Part shown: piece by piece, positions 1-7,263 of the stretch
How positions within the stretch are numbered: position 1 is the first letter of the stretch
Layout: each line of letters starts with the position of its first letter
From: a bacterium
Lineage (GTDB): Bacteria; UBP15; UBA6099; JAJRTR01
DNA length: 27,525 nt
NCBI GenBank assembly: GCA_024278215.1
Contig: JAJRTR010000009.1
Coordinates: 1-27,525, forward strand
Reading direction: 5' to 3'
The notes under the pieces: generated by a model
Seen by the model: only the letters and a program-made list of their open reading frames with translations
Told to the model about the DNA's origin: nothing
Database searches by the model: none
Translations under genes and position numbers: made by a program

Positions 1-2
1 GT

Positions 3-1457
3 AAGTGGCTGAACGATAATAGCATCCCGACCGTTCGCGGCAACAAATGGAGGGCTGCTTCGTTCTCGCGCATGCTCCGGAACGAAATCTATATCGGACA
101 TATCGTGTACAACAAAGAGGAAAGAAAAGGGATAAAGAACGGCAATCCGCGAAACCAGAAGGACAAAGATAAATTGATTCGAGTAGAAAACGCCGTGCCG
201 CCCATTGTGCCGACAGTCGTATTCGACCGCGTTCAGAAAAGACTGGGGGAAAAAGGCCGGGCAAACGCGCAATACAACAACTCGCAATACCTCCTGAGCG
301 GTCTGATAAAATGCAATGTCTGCGGTCTGGCCTATTTCGGACGTTCTCCAAAGCACAAATCCAATGGAAAAACATACGTGCTATCTCAATACATCTGCTC
401 TAAGCAGAACCGCTATAACGAAAAGCGCGACAACGTGAATCTGCGACGGGAGTGGTTTGAGGAGCTTATCGTCAACCGGCTCTTCAACAAAATTCTATCG
501 GAGACAAATATCAAAGAGAAGGTCAGGAATGTGAAGGCCTCAATGGAAAATGCAGTTGCGGAGCGAAAGGCGGCTATCGGTAAGCTGAACAAAAAGAAGA
601 AACAGATTGAAGATGGCATGGAGAAATATTACGAAGCGTTCGAACAAGGAACCCTGAATCCCGCCGACCTTGAGCGCCGCATAAAAGGCCAGCGTGAAAG
701 GCTCGAGGAAATCGACATCGAGTTAGTGAATCTGCATAACGAAATTCTTCTTTGTGAAGTCCGCCAAGACAGCAGGTCTGAAACGATTCTGGACATCGAT
801 ATAGACAGGTTGAAAGAACTCTTCGAACTGTTGCCAATAGAAAAAAGGAAGCAATTCATAAAAGCGTTCATCGAGAAGATCGTGGTTGATCCATCCTGGT
901 TTGAAATCCATTATTCGCTGCCAACCGGCTTTGAAATCGAGCGCATCATTCAAGGGAACAGTCCGGACGACGGAGGCGGAGGAAATGGCAATAATGGGGG
1001 CAGTGGAAACGGCGACGGGACGCATTACTTAAGTAGGTTGCAAAACGATTTTAGTACATGTAAGAGTCAGCATTTAAGTAAAATTTCAGGCGCGAAACCG
1101 GTATCCGACGCGCTTTTGCTCGACGGCGGAAAAGAAAGCGCGTTACATCCGAAAATCGACGGGGTCACAAAAAACCGCGCAAACAGCGGGCTTTTTTTGA
1201 TAGAGGGCGGAAACAGCAACGGAAAAAGCCGCTCACATTTTTGTGCATATGATACAAACGGAGAGGGTGGGATTCGAACCCACGTAGATGCAGAACACCT
1301 AAACGGTTTTCGAGACCGCCGCCTTCAACCGCTCGGCCACCTCTCCTTGTATAAATTACTCATTATAGGTTTTATGCTGTTTTTGTCAATGTGCTTCGAA
1401 CCGTGGGTGGGATATGATATAAAAGTGGGTATAAGGGGGGGGACTCTTTTTTTGTGA
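3..1457 (+). CDS. Large serine recombinase, C-terminal part (5' truncated by window edge, no stop before host sequence)
   Basis: This is the 3' part of a large serine site-specific recombinase, the enzyme that integrates or excises a mobile element. The frame is open from base 3, and the N-terminal catalytic resolvase domain lies outside the window. Visible parts are the end of the recombinase DNA-binding domain (RMLRNEIYIGHIVYNK), a zinc beta-ribbon (LIKCNVCGLAYFG, then a later Cys in YICSKQ) at about 79-108 counted from the first Met (base 72), a Lys/Glu-rich coiled coil at about 155-225, and a closing FEIHYSLPTGFEIE segment. After about base 960 comes a Gly/Asn-rich tail and then sequence unlike any recombinase. 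The frame continues across a terminator and an antisense tRNA-Ser gene to TGA at 1455-1457. The last 80 or more residues are therefore probably not real protein. The genuine end is likely between 960 and 1080, near the element's attachment site (inference). Confidence 0.85.
   Translation, partial: KWLNDNSIPTVRGNKWRAASFSRMLRNEIYIGHIVYNKEERKGIKNGNPRNQKDKDKLIRVENAVPPIVPTVVFDRVQKRLGEKGRANAQYNNSQYLLSGLIKCNVCGLAYFGRSPKHKSNGKTYVLSQYICSKQNRYNEKRDNVNLRREWFEELIVNRLFNKILSETNIKEKVRNVKASMENAVAERKAAIGKLNKKKKQIEDGMEKYYEAFEQGTLNPADLERRIKGQRERLEEIDIELVNLHNEILLCEVRQDSRSETILDIDIDRLKELFELLPIEKRKQFIKAFIEKIVVDPSWFEIHYSLPTGFEIERIIQGNSPDDGGGGNGNNGGSGNGDGTHYLSRLQNDFSTCKSQHLSKISGAKPVSDALLLDGGKESALHPKIDGVTKNRANSGLFLIEGGNSNGKSRSHFCAYDTNGEGGIRTHVDAEHLNGFRDRRLQPLGHLSLYKLLIIGFMLFLSMCFEPWVGYDIKVGIRGGTLFL
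1168..1198 (-). terminator. Probable intrinsic terminator of the tRNA-Ser gene (also T-rich on the + strand)
   Basis: A short GC stem (CCGC / GCGG, 7-nt loop) lies between a run of six A and a run of seven T. It reads as a hairpin followed by a T-run on both strands. It starts about 60 bp downstream of the tRNA-Ser 3' end on the minus strand. On the plus strand it would also stop transcription of the recombinase frame. The GC part of the stem is only 4 bp, so strength is uncertain. Confidence 0.5.
1259..1346 (-). tRNA. tRNA-Ser(CGA)
   Basis: The minus strand folds as a class II tRNA. The acceptor stem is GGAGAGG / CCTCTCC with discriminator G. The anticodon stem GCGGT / ACCGT encloses the loop CTCGAAA, giving anticodon CGA (reads UCG, Ser). 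There is a long variable arm as expected for serine, and a T-arm GTGGG-TTCGAAT-CCCAC. The 3' CCA is not encoded, since the next bases are TTT. It must therefore be added by a CCA-adding enzyme, and one is encoded at 8909-10204. A consensus promoter lies just upstream. The gene overlaps, in antisense, the run-on frame of the serine recombinase. Confidence 0.97.
1362..1389 (-). promoter_or_regulatory. Sigma-70-type promoter of tRNA-Ser
   Basis: On the minus strand there is a perfect -35 TTGACA (1384-1389), a 16-bp spacer and a perfect -10 TATAAT (1362-1367). The expected transcription start is about 9 bases before the tRNA 5' end. It matches the RpoD-family sigma factor encoded in the same window. 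Confidence 0.88.
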
Positions 1458-1460
1458 GAT

Positions 1461-1486
1461 TTTCCCCCCGACAAAACAGGGGGAAA
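1461..1486. repeat. Short perfect hairpin (TTT-CCCCC / GGGGG-AAA)
   Basis: An 8-bp inverted repeat at 1461-1469 and 1479-1486 lies between tRNA-Ser and the 178-bp repeat. No T-run follows on the plus strand, and on the minus strand the nearest A/T-rich run is offset. I do not call it a terminator. The rest of 1390-1573 shows no gene. Confidence 0.4.
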
Positions 1487-1573
1487 TGGAATTATGTTGA
1501 TAAACAAAGCTGAGTTTTCAATTTCATCACAACGACGAGCAAACAGTTCAGTAACGGTAAGGAAGTAACAAAG

Positions 1574-1751
1574 GAGCCAATTGCACAATTATGATTCGGC
1601 TGCGCTCAGTTGCTATTGTCCATAGTTGCGTTGTCGGCATATAATTGTCCTCGACTTACTCGGCGAGTACGCCTGCGAGGATTTTACACCTCCGCCTTGC
1701 TCTGAACAATTTCGCTCGACCTCGCTTTGAACATAATTTTGCAATTGGCTC
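1574..1751 (+). repeat. 178-bp palindromic repeat element, copy 1 (MITE-like)
   Basis: The element is bounded by terminal inverted repeats, GAGCCAATTGCACAATTATG at the left and the complement of GAGCCAATTGCAAAATTATG at the right, with one mismatch. The interior contains a smaller inverted repeat around TACTC-GGC-GAGTA, so most of the element can fold back on itself. A second copy of exactly the same length lies at 22076-22253 in the opposite orientation. By hand alignment the two are roughly 85% identical. There is no open frame inside. It is probably a non-autonomous mobile repeat (inference). No clear target duplication is visible at this copy. Confidence 0.85.
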
Positions 1752-1802
1752 TTGAAAATATTGTTGTTACACACGAATCGAAATATATATCATGTTTTCT
1801 TG

Positions 1803-1829
1803 AATAATGTAAAATATTTTATCATTATT
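1803..1829. promoter_or_regulatory. AT-rich near-perfect palindrome upstream of dnaG
   Basis: AATAATG and CATTATT arms flank the self-complementary TAAAATATTTTA about 45 bp before the dnaG start. It could be an operator or a promoter/UP region. I see no convincing -35/-10 pair for dnaG in 1752-1875, so regulation of this gene is unclear. Confidence 0.35.
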
Positions 1830-1875
1830 AAGTTAAGAATCCCTGTGTCGGAGTCGCATCCGTCAGAACTGGACA

Positions 1876-3657
1876 ATGGCGACAGAACAAGAAAAAGAAT
1901 TGATTCGTGAGAGGGTCAGCCTCGTTGAACTGGTATCTACGTATACCAGCCTGAAAAAGAACGGTAACCGTTATTCCGGTCTCTGCCCGTTCCCAAGCCA
2001 CAACGACAAGGACCCGTCTTTCACTGTGGACGATGAGCGCAAGCTTTTTCACTGCTTTGGATGTGGACAGGGCGGCGACATGTTCACTTTTGTGATGCAG
2101 ATGGAAAATATTGATTTCGGCACAGCGCTCGAGTTGCTTGCGAGGCGTGCGGGGGTCACCCTGACGAAAAAGGGGCGTTCGGACGGCGGGAAGCGAAAAA
2201 AGGTTAAAGAACGTGTCGCGGCAATAAACGAGATTGCCACGAAATATTTCTTCAAAGTACTTATTTCAACCGATCATGGCGCTAAATTTCTTGAGTATCT
2301 GATGGATCGGGGAGTCACTAAAGACCAGATAAGGGAGTATAAACTCGGTGCCGCGCCGGACTCCTGGGACAGCCTGATAAACACGCTGCGGAAAAAAGGT
2401 TTTTCACCGACCGAAGTTGCTACAGCCGGACTCGCTGTTCACAAACAGGATAGAAACTCGCATTATGACAGGTTCCGCAACAGGCTTATGTTTCCGCTGT
2501 TCAACATATTCGGAGAAGTCACCGGATTTGCGGGTCGTGCTTGGGGCGACGATATGCCCAAATATCTTAATACGCCCGTGACACCGCTCTTTATCAAGAG
2601 CAAGATGCTGTACGGGCTGCATATAGCACGCAAAAATATTGTTAAAAATGTGATTTATCTCACAGAAGGCTATATGGATGTTATAGCGCTGCACAGAGTG
2701 GGTATAAAGAATAGTGTGGCATCCATGGGAACGGCCCTGACCGAAGAACAGGTGAACATGTTGAGCAAGTATTGCGAGCGCGTAGTGCTGGCCTACGATT
2801 CCGACTTCGCGGGCGACAGGGCGTCGATGCGTGGGATTGAGATGCTTGTCGAAAAAGGTATGGGAGTGAGAGTTGTCAGCCTGCCGGAGGGAGAAGACCC
2901 CGACAGTATCGTTAAGACGGGCGGCAGGGAGGCGTTCGAGGAATATGCTGCAAAATCTTTGGACTATTTCGATTATTTTATTGAAAAATCAATAGAAAGC
3001 GTCGGCGGCGACACGCCGGACCAGAAATGGAACGTGATAAAAATGATGGCGCCGTTGATGGAGAAAACTCCAAACGCCAGCCTGAGAGACTACCAGCGTA
3101 AGATAGTTGCCGAACGGCTCGATGTGCGTGAGGAACACGTCGAGACCGCGCTCGAACAGGGAAAGAAAAGATCATACGGATCGAAGGTGGTGTCCGAAGA
3201 GGAAAAAGCTGTGAAAAAAGCGATCTCCGGTGTTCAGAACCTGGAAAAGAATATACTCGAGGATATTCTGACAACTCGAGAAAACGCCGATAAAATCCTT
3301 CGTGAACTCGAACCTGCGGACTTCTCGGGCCGCGCGGGCAGGACTTTTTTCCAGTACTGTCTGGATTATGCCGCCCGTAACGAGGGTTTCGAGCCCGACG
3401 AATTTCTGAATGCGTCGCATCCACAGGAAATTGTCATGATCCTGAGTAAGTTGTCTCTTGTCGGCAAAGAAGAGGAAGCTCTTGTCGGCACGATGATCGA
3501 CACGAAACTGGCACGCTTCCGCCAGGAGCAGTCCAAACGTGAAATAAGGATGCTCAAAAGCGAACTGCTGGACGCCGAGAAGAGCGGCGACACTGAAAAG
3601 GTAAGGGGGCTGATGTCGCGGATAAACGAATTGATGAGAATGAGACATGCCAGGTAG
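1876..3657 (+). CDS. dnaG: DNA primase DnaG
   Basis: This enzyme makes the RNA primers for replication forks and is recruited by the replicative helicase. At 593 aa it has normal length. The N-terminal CHC2 zinc domain covers about residues 1-100, with ligands Cys37, His42, Cys60 and Cys63. It has a C-x4-H first half (CPFPSH) instead of the commoner C-x2-H (CPFH). A catalytic core and TOPRIM domain follow, with EGYMDVIAL and later AYDSDFAGDRA carrying the metal-binding Glu and Asp residues. A C-terminal helical region would bind DnaB. The ATG start places RERVSLVELV where family members have it, but no Shine-Dalgarno sequence precedes it. It is followed by rpoD, as in the macromolecular synthesis operon of many bacteria. 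rpsU is absent on the 5' side. Confidence 0.97.
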   Translation: MATEQEKELIRERVSLVELVSTYTSLKKNGNRYSGLCPFPSHNDKDPSFTVDDERKLFHCFGCGQGGDMFTFVMQMENIDFGTALELLARRAGVTLTKKGRSDGGKRKKVKERVAAINEIATKYFFKVLISTDHGAKFLEYLMDRGVTKDQIREYKLGAAPDSWDSLINTLRKKGFSPTEVATAGLAVHKQDRNSHYDRFRNRLMFPLFNIFGEVTGFAGRAWGDDMPKYLNTPVTPLFIKSKMLYGLHIARKNIVKNVIYLTEGYMDVIALHRVGIKNSVASMGTALTEEQVNMLSKYCERVVLAYDSDFAGDRASMRGIEMLVEKGMGVRVVSLPEGEDPDSIVKTGGREAFEEYAAKSLDYFDYFIEKSIESVGGDTPDQKWNVIKMMAPLMEKTPNASLRDYQRKIVAERLDVREEHVETALEQGKKRSYGSKVVSEEEKAVKKAISGVQNLEKNILEDILTTRENADKILRELEPADFSGRAGRTFFQYCLDYAARNEGFEPDEFLNASHPQEIVMILSKLSLVGKEEEALVGTMIDTKLARFRQEQSKREIRMLKSELLDAEKSGDTEKVRGLMSRINELMRMRHAR

Positions 3658-3757
3658 ATTATTGTAACATTCAACAATTTCGATTATTGCTTTCGCAGAC
3701 GGCGCCGGGCTGGTTTGCGGATGACGACTATGTATAAGGGAAGCAGGGGGGATTAAC

Positions 3758-4882
3758 TTGGCATCAATTGCTACAAGAAATGTCCGTCCGATTTACGAAC
3801 TATACAAAAAATCCAAAAAGGACGGAAGTGTTCTATACAAAGAAATCGACGATCTGCTGTGCGATGAAGAACTTGAGCCGGATGACATCGAAGCTGTCTT
3901 CGACGACTTCATCGACTTGGGTATAGATATACTCGATAGGGACGGCGTGAATCTCCTGGAAAGAGATATTATCGAGCTCAATGAGGAAGACGACGAGATT
4001 CGGAAAGTAAGCAAACCGGAGTTGGACATCCTCATGAAAATGCCGGGAGAAATCCGGATCGACGACTCTGTCAGGCTATACCTGAAAGATATCGGCAAAG
4101 TGCCGCTCATCTCGGCTGAAGAAGAAGTCATGTTCGCCAAGAGGATCGAAATGGGCAGCGCCGAGGCCAAGCAGATGCTCACTGAAGCCAACCTGCGGCT
4201 CGTTGTGAGTATTGCCAAAAAGCATATCGGTCACGGAATGAATTTTCTCGACCTCATCCAGGAAGGCAACCTCGGCCTGATACGCGCCGTCGAGAAATTT
4301 GATTACACAAAAGGCTACAAGTTCAGCACTTATGCTACCTGGTGGATTCGACAGGCCATAACACGCGCGCTTGCCGACCAGGGCGACATCATCCGCAAAC
4401 CTGTCCACATGGTGGAAACAATCAATAAACTCATAAAAGTATCGCGCCACCTGATGCAGGAACTGGGCCGCGAACCCACGGAACAGGAAATAGCAAAGGA
4501 AATGGGTGTCTCGCGTGAAAAGGTACGTGAAATTATAAAAATATCACAGAAACCTATTTCTCTCGAAACCCCGATAGGCGAAGAAGAAGACAGCCATCTG
4601 CGCGACTTCCTCGAAGACCAGGGCTGCGAGTTGCCCCTTGATGCCGCATCCGACATGATGCTCAAGGAACAACTCAAGTCTGTCCTGCACACGCTGTCCG
4701 AGAGAGAAAGAAAAGTGCTCGAATTGCGCTTCGGACTCGCCGACGGACACCCGCGCACACTTGAAGAGGTCGGCAGGCAGTTCAAGGTCACACGCGAGCG
4801 CATCCGGCAGATAGAAGCAAAGGCGTTGCGCAAACTCCGCCACCCAAGCAGAAGCAGATGCCTGAAAGGATACCTGGAATAG
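3758..4882 (+). CDS. rpoD: RNA polymerase principal sigma factor RpoD/SigA
   Basis: The housekeeping sigma factor directs RNA polymerase to -10/-35 promoters. At 374 aa it is the short SigA-type form without the long non-conserved insert of proteobacterial sigma-70. An acidic region 1.1 occupies about the first 80 residues. Region 1.2 contains [17 protein letters not shown]-like sequence, and region 2 contains [12 protein letters not shown] and the promoter-melting [15 protein letters not shown]. Region 3 follows, and region 4 ends with the helix-turn-helix [20 protein letters not shown]. The start is TTG at 3758, supported by a strong AGGGGGG Shine-Dalgarno sequence 6 bases before it. No in-frame ATG is better placed. 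It lies 100 bp after dnaG on the same strand and is probably co-transcribed. It converges on larB across a MITE-like element. Confidence 0.97.
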   Translation: MASIATRNVRPIYELYKKSKKDGSVLYKEIDDLLCDEELEPDDIEAVFDDFIDLGIDILDRDGVNLLERDIIELNEEDDEIRKVSKPELDILMKMPGEIRIDDSVRLYLKDIGKVPLISAEEEVMFAKRIEMGSAEAKQMLTEANLRLVVSIAKKHIGHGMNFLDLIQEGNLGLIRAVEKFDYTKGYKFSTYATWWIRQAITRALADQGDIIRKPVHMVETINKLIKVSRHLMQELGREPTEQEIAKEMGVSREKVREIIKISQKPISLETPIGEEEDSHLRDFLEDQGCELPLDAASDMMLKEQLKSVLHTLSERERKVLELRFGLADGHPRTLEEVGRQFKVTRERIRQIEAKALRKLRHPSRSRCLKGYLE

Positions 4883-4920
4883 GGCCGTTTTATACTGGCT
4901 CAATATACTATTGTCGTGAC

Positions 4921-5072
4921 AACGATGATTCGTGTGTAATAAGTCGGAGATGACAAATGTCAACCAACAATGCTCGACTATAACGAACGTTCGTTCAGCA
5001 TTTTAAAGCATCCTGACCGACTTTGACAAAAACATTGTTTTGAAAATGACTTATTACACACGAATCAACGAT
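4921..5072. mobile_element. 140-bp MITE-like element with 19-bp TIRs and AACGAT target duplication
   Basis: Perfect 19-bp terminal inverted repeats, GATTCGTGTGTAATAAGTC at 4927-4945 and its complement at 5048-5066, delimit a 140-bp element. It is flanked by direct repeats of AACGAT at 4921-4926 and 5067-5072, as expected for a target duplication of 6 bp. Inside are further palindromes: AACGAACGTTCGTT (4982-4995), AATGCT/AGCATT around it, and TGACA-AA-TGTCA near 4952-4963. There is no coding capacity. It sits between the convergent rpoD and larB genes, 11 bp beyond the larB stop, and may act as a bidirectional terminator (inference). Confidence 0.85.
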
Positions 5073-5082
5073 AAGACGGAGT

Positions 5083-5844
5083 CTACTTGTCTGCGCAACT
5101 ATCACGGCAAACGACAGCGGCGAAATAGCCTGCGCCGAAGCCGTTGTCGATGTTCATCACGGCAACGCCCGGAGCGCACGTGTTCAGCATTCCCAGAAGC
5201 GCGGCGAGTCCGCCGAATGCCGAACCGTAGCCGACGCTTGTAGGCACCGCGATCACCGGTCTTGACGTGAGTCCTCCTACCACACTCGCCAGCGCTCCTT
5301 CCATACCGGCGACGACGACGATCGCTCCAGCTTTTTCAAATATCTCGGAAACCCCCAGCAGCCGGTGGATTCCTGCAATCCCAATATCATACTGTTTCTC
5401 GACCCGGCATCCCATCGTACCGGCTGTGACGCATGCTTCCTCCGCAACGCCTATGTCCGATGTGCCCGCCGCCACTACTACCACCGGTCGCTCGCACTCG
5501 GGCAGCGGGTCGTATGTCTTCCAGATGCAGCGTGCTTCACTGTTATATTCCGCGCCGGGTTCGATCTGACGCACGATCCTGAATACTTCGTCACCGGCGC
5601 GGGTCAGCAACATATTAACGCGGCGCTCGACATATACTTTTGCAATACTCCCGATTTGTTCGATACTCTTTCCCTCACAGTATACAACCTCGGGATAGCC
5701 TGTTCGCAGCGAACGGTGATGGTCGAGCTTTGCGACGCCGATATCCTCGAATGGGAGATTGCGGAGACGCTCCAGCGCCCTGTCAACGGATACTTTACCA
5801 TCTCTTATATTTTCAAGCAGTTCTTTTATTCGTTCCTGATTCAT
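5083..5844 (-). CDS. larB: Pyridinium-3,5-biscarboxylic acid mononucleotide synthase LarB
   Basis: LarB carboxylates and hydrolyses nicotinic acid adenine dinucleotide. This gives the pyridinium biscarboxylate mononucleotide, the first step towards the nickel-pincer cofactor of lactate racemase-type enzymes. At 253 aa it has family length. The C-terminal half is the PurE/AIR-carboxylase-like domain, with VVVAAGTSDIGVAEEA (about 122-136), VVAGMEGALASVVGGL (177-192), and PTSVGYGSAFGG followed by MLNTCAPG and NIDNGFGAGYF (201-241). It begins 7 bases after the larE stop and is clearly co-transcribed with it. LarC (nickel insertion) and LarA (a client enzyme) are not in the window. Confidence 0.93.
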   Translation of the reverse strand: MNQERIKELLENIRDGKVSVDRALERLRNLPFEDIGVAKLDHHRSLRTGYPEVVYCEGKSIEQIGSIAKVYVERRVNMLLTRAGDEVFRIVRQIEPGAEYNSEARCIWKTYDPLPECERPVVVVAAGTSDIGVAEEACVTAGTMGCRVEKQYDIGIAGIHRLLGVSEIFEKAGAIVVVAGMEGALASVVGGLTSRPVIAVPTSVGYGSAFGGLAALLGMLNTCAPGVAVMNIDNGFGAGYFAAVVCRDSCADK

Positions 5845-5851
5845 TATTACG

Positions 5852-6679
5852 TTATTCTTTCCCGTTGTTTTCCGTGATACTTCTGTTCATGCTGCCGGTG
5901 CTGTATCCTTCGAGGTCGAGAGCGATATAATGGTATCCAAGTTCTTTCAGCGCGCCGATGATTCGAGATCTGATACTGGTGGACACAAGGCATTCGATAT
6001 GTGAGGTATCGACTTCAATTCGGGCGACATCGCCGTGGTGGCGCACTCTTACGACATCACATCCCGCGATTTCCCTGACGGCCTGTTCCGCCTTTTCGAT
6101 TCTTTCGAGAAGGTCGGCGGTTATCCCGGTTCCATAAGGAATGCGAGAAGCGAGGCACGCATCAGAGGGCAGGTCCCATGTCGGAAGTTTCAGCGAATGT
6201 GAAGCTTCGCGAACTTCGGATTTGTTGAAACCCGCTTCGGCCAGGGGGCTGACAATACCAAGTTCTTTTGCCGCCTTAGCGCCGGGCCTGAAATCACCTG
6301 CGTCATCGGTGTTCGAGCCATCGACAACACCACCGTACCCGAGGCTCCCGCACTTTTCTACAAGCGTGCCGAGCCGCTCGAGTTTGCAGTGGTAGCACCT
6401 GTCTTTCGGGTTCGCCGCGAAAAGCGGATTGTCGAGTTCGCAGGTTCTTACAACCTGATAATCCGCGCCCAGCAACTCTGCAATCTTTCGAGACCTTTCG
6501 AGTTCGCGCCGTGTGAAAGTTTCTGAAACAAGCGTTACCAGCAATACATTAGCACCGAGTGTATCGACGGCTAGTTTCGCGACGAGGGTGCTGTCCACAC
6601 CGGCCGAGAACGCGACAACAACGCTGCCGAGACTTCTTATTATCGACACTGCTTTTTCGATTTTTTTATCTGTACCCAT
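5852..6679 (-). CDS. larE: ATP-dependent sulfur transferase LarE
   Basis: LarE adenylates the pyridinium biscarboxylate made by LarB and replaces its oxygens with sulfur, giving the dithiocarboxylate that LarC metallates. The 275-aa form starts with a PP-loop ATP-pyrophosphatase motif, AFSAGVDST (23-31). It carries Cys175 in DACLASRIPYG, the place of the sacrificial cysteine in the Lactobacillus enzyme, and also a CYHC pair at 95/98. This three-cysteine set is the pattern of LarE proteins that bind a [4Fe-4S] cluster. The ATG at 6679 is preferred over the one at 6715: an AGG lies 5 bases before it, and KKIEKAVSIIRSLGSVVVAFS then matches the usual N-terminus. It sits downstream of scpB and overlaps neither neighbour. 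Confidence 0.92.
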   Translation of the reverse strand: MGTDKKIEKAVSIIRSLGSVVVAFSAGVDSTLVAKLAVDTLGANVLLVTLVSETFTRRELERSRKIAELLGADYQVVRTCELDNPLFAANPKDRCYHCKLERLGTLVEKCGSLGYGGVVDGSNTDDAGDFRPGAKAAKELGIVSPLAEAGFNKSEVREASHSLKLPTWDLPSDACLASRIPYGTGITADLLERIEKAEQAVREIAGCDVVRVRHHGDVARIEVDTSHIECLVSTSIRSRIIGALKELGYHYIALDLEGYSTGSMNRSITENNGKE

Positions 6680-6741
6680 AATAACCTGTGCCGGAAAATT
6701 CGGTTGATGAATCATATAAAACGATAAGCGGGAATGCGCGT

Positions 6742-7263
6742 TCAGAATTTCTTTTCAAAACTGTCGAGAGCGGGCAGGTCTTCAAGGGAATCGACGCCCA
6801 GGTATCTGAGGAAATCGTCGGTAGTCGAGAAAAGGAAAGGCCTGCCGATGGCTTCGCTCTTGCCCGTGATGTTGATCAGGCCCCTGTCGAGCAGCGACTT
6901 GAGGACACCCGATGAATTAACACCCCGGACCGACTCGATCTCGTTGCGCGTCACAGGTTGCTTATAAGTAATGATCGAGAGAGTCTCAAGCGCGGCGCGT
7001 GAAAGGCGTGTACTGTCGAGCTTGCCGAAGAAAGCGCGCAGATGTTCGCTGTATTCAGACCTTGTGACAAGTTCGAAGCCTCCGGCAACCTTCATAAGTT
7101 CCAGCCCGCCGCCCTCGAGCTTTTTCTCCAGTGCGATTATCGCATGTTCGACAAGCGCCGCATCTATCTTAAGATGTTCGGCAATATCTTTTGTCGACAC
7201 AGGGAGCGGCGAAAGGAATAGAATACCCTGTATCACATTAACTGTCTCATTCAGGTTCAGCAT
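6742..7263 (-). CDS. scpB: Segregation and condensation protein B
   Basis: ScpB forms the condensin complex with SMC and ScpA and acts in chromosome compaction and segregation. At 173 aa it has the two winged-helix domains expected. The N-terminal one is VIQGILFLSPLPVSTKDIAE, and the second contains the signature LSRAALETLSIITYKQPVTR followed by EIESVRGVNS. The start overlaps the scpA 3' end by 17 bases and is preceded by AGGAGG with a 10-base spacer. The coding order scpA-scpB is typical. A separate smc gene is not in the window. Confidence 0.95.
   Translation of the reverse strand: MLNLNETVNVIQGILFLSPLPVSTKDIAEHLKIDAALVEHAIIALEKKLEGGGLELMKVAGGFELVTRSEYSEHLRAFFGKLDSTRLSRAALETLSIITYKQPVTRNEIESVRGVNSSGVLKSLLDRGLINITGKSEAIGRPFLFSTTDDFLRYLGVDSLEDLPALDSFEKKF

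Noticed and set aside
1255-1350. Apparent protein segment GGIRTHV...LQPLGHLS at the end of the recombinase frame
   Set aside because: It is the translation of the antisense strand of tRNA-Ser, a well-known source of spurious protein families.
1461-1486. Hairpin as an intrinsic terminator
   Set aside because: There is no T-run directly after the stem on either strand.
5365-5877. Open frame of 170 codons on the plus strand over larB
   Set aside because: It is a shadow of larB on the opposite strand with no family features.
6680-6715. Longer LarE with 12 extra N-terminal residues
   Set aside because: No ribosome binding site precedes that ATG, and the extra residues do not match the family N-terminus.
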